Of a stretch of 64,000 bases of DNA, positions 60,490 through 64,000 are shown piece by piece. Position 1 is the stretch's first letter. Every line of letters begins with the position of its first letter. Location: positions 310,001-374,000 of the forward strand of contig NZ_CP055481.1 in the NCBI RefSeq assembly GCF_013705725.1, written 5' to 3'. The translations under genes and the position numbers were made by a program. The notes below the pieces were generated by a model. The model searched no databases, was not told where the DNA came from, and was given only the letters and a program-made list of their open reading frames with translations. The stretch is from Klebsiella sp. RHBSTW-00484 (GTDB lineage: Bacteria; Pseudomonadota; Gammaproteobacteria; Enterobacterales; Enterobacteriaceae).

Positions 60490-60993
60490 ATGAGCACTTT
60501 CGACAAACATGACCTGAGCGGTTTTATCGGCAAACATCTGGTTTATACCTACGATAACGGCTGGAACTACGAGATTTACGTTAAAAACGCCACCACTCTG
60601 GATTACCGAATCCATAGCGGGATCGTGGCCAATCGTTGGGTGAAAGATCAGCTGGCTTACATTGTTCGCGTGGGTGAAAGCATCTATAAAATTTCCTGGA
60701 CCGAGCCGACCGGCACCGACGTGAGCCTCATTGTTAACCTCGGCGATAAACTGTTCCACGGCACCATCTTTTTCCCGCGCTGGGTGATCAACAATCCGGA
60801 AAAAACCGTCTGTTTCCAGAACGATCATATCCCGCTGATGGTGTCTTACCGTGAAGCTGGTCCGGCTTACCCGACTGAAGTGATTGATGAGTTTGCCACC
60901 ATTACTTTCGTTCGCGACTGCGGTGCGGATAATGATGAAGTGATTAATTGCCCGGCGAGTGAATTACCTGCTAACTTTCCTGCTAACTTGTAA
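60490..60993 (+). CDS. padC: Phenolic acid decarboxylase
   Basis: This encodes 167 aa of a small beta-barrel lipocalin-like enzyme that converts ferulic, p-coumaric and caffeic acids to vinylphenols with no cofactor. Family segments: DLSGFIGKHLVYTYDNGWNYEIY (active-site tyrosines), YRIHSGIVANRWV (active-site Arg) and ISWTEPTGTDVSL (catalytic Glu). The start at MSTFDKHDL is preceded by AGAGGAGAAC; a start 30 bp upstream is less likely. Cytoplasmic detoxification of plant-derived acids; fits a plant- or soil-associated Klebsiella-type host. Confidence 0.93.
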   Translation: MSTFDKHDLSGFIGKHLVYTYDNGWNYEIYVKNATTLDYRIHSGIVANRWVKDQLAYIVRVGESIYKISWTEPTGTDVSLIVNLGDKLFHGTIFFPRWVINNPEKTVCFQNDHIPLMVSYREAGPAYPTEVIDEFATITFVRDCGADNDEVINCPASELPANFPANL

Positions 60994-61031
60994 TACACCA
61001 GAAATAATTATGTGATCTATCTGGTATTTTT
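60992..61031 (+). terminator. Terminator of padC
   Basis: AATACaCCAGA pairs with TCTGGTATT (one bulge) across an 18-nt loop and is followed by five Ts, directly at the padC stop. Confidence 0.7.
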
Positions 61032-61100
61032 AAATTCCGTAAATCAGGCTAAAAGATAGATTATTGAATTTGGTTTAATGTTCGTTTACTTTTCTCTAAT

Positions 61101-61134
61101 GCGTTCCTGCTATTTCCCCCTCAGTCAGGAACGC
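61101..61134 (+). terminator. Hairpin in the padC-arnB gap
   Basis: GCGTTCCTG-n16-CAGGAACGC is a perfect 9-bp stem followed by cgtcctttctt. It may be a second terminator insulating arn from padC. The rest of the 389-bp gap is A+T-rich and carries the PmrA box. Confidence 0.5.
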
Positions 61135-61209
61135 CGTCCTTTCTTAATTTAAACTCTATCAATATGATTTTTAATCATATTTTAAATTAAATCTCATTAG
61201 TATTAATTT

Positions 61210-61226
61210 CTTAATATTATCCTAAG
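61210..61226 (+). promoter_or_regulatory. PmrA box of the arn operon
   Basis: CTTAAT-attat-CCTAAG fits the PmrA direct repeat (YTTAAK-n5-YTTAAK) with one mismatch. It lies 157 bp before the arnB ATG. Supports PmrAB/PhoPQ-controlled lipid A modification. Confidence 0.75.
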
Positions 61227-61382
61227 CAAACCTGTCTAAATTTGATAGCGTCTGAATATCCTGTAATGAAATGCGTCATCAAACTGATTTTGCTTTCATT
61301 TTCATTTTGTTTAAGTCAGCAGGTGCAGGATATTTCTTATCGACCCCGTTCCTCGTCGGGTCATTTACAGAACAGGAAAATG

Positions 61383-62522
61383 ATGAGCGATTTTTTGCCG
61401 TTTTCGCGCCCGTCGATGGGCGATGCAGAGCTGGCTGCGCTGCGTGAAGTTTTGCAATCGGGCTGGATCACCACCGGGCCGAAAAATCAGGCGCTGGAAG
61501 AGGCGTTCTGTACGTTAACTGGCAACCGCCACGCTATCGCGGTCAGTTCGGCGACCGGCGGGATGCACGTCACGCTCATGGCGATGGGAATCGGTGCGGG
61601 CGATGAAGTGATCACCCCTTCCCAGACCTGGGTCTCCACGCTGAACATGATCTGCCTGCTGGGGGCGACCCCGGTGATGATCGATGTTGATCCCGATAAT
61701 CTGATGATTACCCCCGAAGCGGTTGAAGCAGCGATCACCCCGCGAACCAAAGCGATCGTGCCCGTGCACTATGCGGGCGCGCCGGTGGATATCGATGCTA
61801 TTCGCGCCATTGGCGAGCGGCACGGAATTGCGGTGATTGAAGACGCTGCACACGCGGCGGGAACTCACTACAAAGGCCGCCATGTCGGCTGGCGCGGTAC
61901 CGCCATCTTCTCGTTCCATGCGATCAAAAATATGACCTGCGCCGAAGGCGGGTTGGTGGTGACCGACGATGACGAGCTGGAGACGCGCATTCGCAGCCTG
62001 AAGTTCCACGGTCTCGGCGTTGATGCCTACGACCGCCAGACTCTGGGCCGCGCTCCGCAGGCGGAGGTGATCTCGCCGGGCTTTAAATACAATCTGGCGG
62101 ATATTAACGCCGCGCTGGCCCTGGTGCAGCTGGATAAACTGGCCCACGCCAATCTGCGGCGCGCCAAAATTGCCCAACGCTACTTGAGCGAACTGGCGGA
62201 TACCCCATTCAAACCGTTGGCGGCACCTGATTGGGAACACCAGCACGCCTGGCACCTGTTTATTATCCGCATCGACGAGGCCACCTGCGGTATCAGCCGC
62301 GATGCTCTGATGGAAAAACTGAAAGCCATGGGCATCGGCACCGGACTGCACTTCCGCGCGGCGCATACGCAAAAGTATTACCGCGAGCGTTTCCCTGAAG
62401 TTTCATTACCGCATACGGAATGGAACAGTGCGCGCATTTGTTCCATTCCGTTGTTCCCGGATATGACCGATGACGATGTCACTCGGGTCATTGCCGCACT
62501 GCACCAGCTGTCAGGACGTTGA
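61383..62522 (+). CDS. arnB: UDP-4-amino-4-deoxy-L-arabinose aminotransferase
   Basis: This encodes 379 aa of the DegT/DnrJ/EryC1 PLP-dependent aminotransferase family. It aminates UDP-4-keto-pentose from glutamate, a step in making L-Ara4N for lipid A. The PLP lysine lies in [15 protein letters not shown]; the substrate region [10 protein letters not shown] and the C-terminal [18 protein letters not shown] are conserved. Starts [13 protein letters not shown], with AGGAAA upstream; a longer upstream frame does not match the family. First gene of the arn (pmrHFIJKLM) operon, arnC following 1 bp later. Confidence 0.96.
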   Translation: MSDFLPFSRPSMGDAELAALREVLQSGWITTGPKNQALEEAFCTLTGNRHAIAVSSATGGMHVTLMAMGIGAGDEVITPSQTWVSTLNMICLLGATPVMIDVDPDNLMITPEAVEAAITPRTKAIVPVHYAGAPVDIDAIRAIGERHGIAVIEDAAHAAGTHYKGRHVGWRGTAIFSFHAIKNMTCAEGGLVVTDDDELETRIRSLKFHGLGVDAYDRQTLGRAPQAEVISPGFKYNLADINAALALVQLDKLAHANLRRAKIAQRYLSELADTPFKPLAAPDWEHQHAWHLFIIRIDEATCGISRDALMEKLKAMGIGTGLHFRAAHTQKYYRERFPEVSLPHTEWNSARICSIPLFPDMTDDDVTRVIAALHQLSGR

Positions 62523-62523
62523 T

Positions 62524-63507
62524 ATGTTTAGCTATCCTCCCGTGAAAAAGGTCTCGGTGGTTATCCCGGTTTATAACGAACAGGAGAGCCTACCGGAGCT
62601 TATCCGCCGCACCGATACCGTCTGCGCGACGCTCGGACGCCAATATGAAATTCTGCTGGTCGACGACGGCAGCAGCGATGACTCGGCGCGGATGTTAACC
62701 GAAGCCGCCGAGGCCGAAGGTAGCCACGTGGTGGCGGTGCTGCTGAACCGTAACTATGGCCAGCACTCGGCGATTATGGCGGGCTTCAGTCACGTCACCG
62801 GCGATCTGATCATTACCCTTGATGCCGATCTGCAAAACCCGCCGGAAGAGATCCCGCGTCTGGTGGAGAAGGCCGATGAGGGCTACGACGTGGTCGGTAC
62901 CGTTCGCCAGAACCGTCAGGATACCTTCTTCCGTAAAAGCGCCTCGAAGATGATCAACCGCCTGATCCAGCGCACTACCGGTAAAGCGATGGGCGACTAT
63001 GGCTGCATGCTGCGCGCCTATCGCCGCCACATTATCGACGCGATGCTCAACTGCCACGAGCGCAGTACGTTCATCCCGATTCTGGCGAACACTTTTGCCC
63101 GCCGGGCGGTCGAGATCCCGGTGATGCACGCCGAGCGTGAATTTGGTGATTCCAAATACAGCTTTATGCGCCTGATTAACCTGATGTACGACTTGGTCAC
63201 CTGCCTGACCACCACGCCGCTGCGCCTGCTGAGCCTGTTCGGCAGCGTTATCGCCCTGCTGGGCTTTGGTTTCGCCATCCTGCTGGTGGCGTTGCGCCTG
63301 GTGTTTGGCCCGCAGTGGGCGGCAGAAGGGGTGTTTATGCTGTTCGCCGTGCTGTTTATGTTTATCGGTGCTCAGTTCGTCGGCATGGGCCTGCTTGGGG
63401 AGTATATCGGCCGCATCTATAACGATGTCCGCGCCCGTCCCCGCTACTTTATTCAACGTGTTGTTCGCCAGCCGGAAACGGCATCTCAAGAGGAAGATCG
63501 TTCATGA
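62524..63507 (+). CDS. arnC: Undecaprenyl-phosphate Ara4FN transferase
   Basis: This encodes 327 aa. N-terminal GT2 glycosyltransferase domain: [42 protein letters not shown] (DxD-type). Two C-terminal TM helices follow (about residues 235-300, [23 protein letters not shown] and [22 protein letters not shown]). Transfers 4-deoxy-4-formamido-L-arabinose to undecaprenyl phosphate at the inner membrane. Overlaps arnA by 4 bp (ATGA). Confidence 0.96.
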   Translation: MFSYPPVKKVSVVIPVYNEQESLPELIRRTDTVCATLGRQYEILLVDDGSSDDSARMLTEAAEAEGSHVVAVLLNRNYGQHSAIMAGFSHVTGDLIITLDADLQNPPEEIPRLVEKADEGYDVVGTVRQNRQDTFFRKSASKMINRLIQRTTGKAMGDYGCMLRAYRRHIIDAMLNCHERSTFIPILANTFARRAVEIPVMHAEREFGDSKYSFMRLINLMYDLVTCLTTTPLRLLSLFGSVIALLGFGFAILLVALRLVFGPQWAAEGVFMLFAVLFMFIGAQFVGMGLLGEYIGRIYNDVRARPRYFIQRVVRQPETASQEEDRS

Positions 63508-64000
63508 AAGCTGTAGTCTTCGCTTATCACGATATGGGTTGTGCAGGTATTCAGTCTCTGTTGGATGCCGGTTATGACATCGCCGCTATTTTTACCCATC
63601 CGGACAACCCTGGCGAAAACCATTTCTTTGGCTCCGTGGCGCGTATTGCCGCAGAGCAAGGCATTCCGGTGTGGGCGCCAGAAGACGTGAACCATCCGCT
63701 GTGGATCGAACGTATCCGTGAGATAAAACCGGACGTGCTGTTCTCGTTCTATTACCGCAACCTGCTGTGCGATGACATTCTGAACCTCGCGCCGCAGGGG
63801 GCTTTCAACCTGCACGGTTCACTGCTGCCGAAATACCGTGGTCGTGCGCCCTTGAATTGGGTGCTGGTGAACGGCGAGCGCGAAACCGGCGTCACATTGC
63901 ACCGGATGGTTAACCGTGCGGACGCCGGGAATATCGTGGGGCAAACCCGCGTGGCGATCGGCGCGGATGACGCGGCGCTCACTCTGCATCGTAAACTCTG
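63504..64000 (+). CDS. arnA: Bifunctional ArnA, N-terminal formyltransferase part (3' truncated)
   Basis: Runs off the window after about 165 codons. The visible part is the formyltransferase domain: Asn102, His104 ([16 protein letters not shown]) and Asp140 ([10 protein letters not shown]) are the catalytic residues of E. coli ArnA and are all present. It formylates UDP-L-Ara4N; the missing C-terminal part should be the decarboxylase that makes the UDP-4-keto-pentose. Start is the ATG overlapping the arnC stop. Confidence 0.95.
   Translation, partial: MKAVVFAYHDMGCAGIQSLLDAGYDIAAIFTHPDNPGENHFFGSVARIAAEQGIPVWAPEDVNHPLWIERIREIKPDVLFSFYYRNLLCDDILNLAPQGAFNLHGSLLPKYRGRAPLNWVLVNGERETGVTLHRMVNRADAGNIVGQTRVAIGADDAALTLHRKL

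Noticed and set aside
61515..63489. Long antisense frames over arnB and arnC (285 and 264 codons)
   Set aside because: Shadows of the real arn genes, with no ribosome sites or family features.

Overview
This window is chromosomal DNA of a member of the Enterobacterales. It most resembles the Klebsiella/Raoultella group. Most genes are recognisable orthologues of the E. coli K-12 76-80 min region (bcs, yhj, treF, gor, prlC, usp, pit, nik), GC-rich in coding parts, and separated by typical enterobacterial REP/BIME and ERIC repeats. Species is not resolvable by eye. I see no rRNA, tRNA, insertion sequence, prophage or CRISPR array.

Layout. 1-9 kb: the end of the cellulose operon (bcsB 5'-truncated by the window edge, bcsZ, bcsC), then the c-di-GMP phosphodiesterase pdeK. 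9-20 kb: dctA, yhjJ, kdgK (with a KdgR-like operator), an AsmA-family gene (yhjG), yhjE, yhjD, yhjC and a divergent short-chain dehydrogenase. 20-28 kb: yhjB, a lysozyme-fold protein lacking its usual catalytic Glu, a GNAT acetyltransferase, treF, an iron-ADH-family gene divergent from a GST, gor and rlmJ. E. coli K-12 carries the acid fitness island between treF and gor; here only two small metabolic genes are present. 28.5-32.7 kb: a DUF1471 gene and a bioH-gntX-nfuA-gntT block. In K-12 that block lies about 100 kb away next to malQ; here it sits between rlmJ and prlC.

32.8-36.2 kb: the prlC-rsmJ operon behind a very good sigma-32 promoter, then an A+T-rich orphan gene. 36.5-42.7 kb: an accessory cluster of ROK regulator, glycerophosphodiesterase and a complete four-gene ABC importer, arranged around an A+T-rich divergent control region. 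It is probably a dedicated phosphodiester or organophosphate scavenging system and is the best candidate here for an uncharacterised system. 42.7-44.7 kb: an NDH-2-like flavoprotein divergent from an Rrf2-family regulator with three cysteines. 44.7-50.7 kb: dtpB, uspA, uspB, pitA, yhiN.

50.7-54 kb: an MgtE-type Mg2+ channel behind an M-box-like leader, and a LysR/EamA pair. 54-59.3 kb: the nickel importer nikABCDE and nikR, with a 28-bp NikR operator. 59.5-61 kb: a LysR gene divergent from phenolic acid decarboxylase. 61.2-64 kb: a PmrA-type box and the start of the arn operon (arnB, arnC, 5' part of arnA), which modifies lipid A with aminoarabinose.

Themes are envelope and biofilm functions (bcs, pdeK, yhjG, yhjD, arn), nutrient and metal import (dctA, gntT, ABC cluster, pitA, mgtE, nik) and stress or redox functions (gor, gst, nfuA, uspA/B, prlC). 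All assignments are from reading the sequence and from memory of the families; no database search was run.
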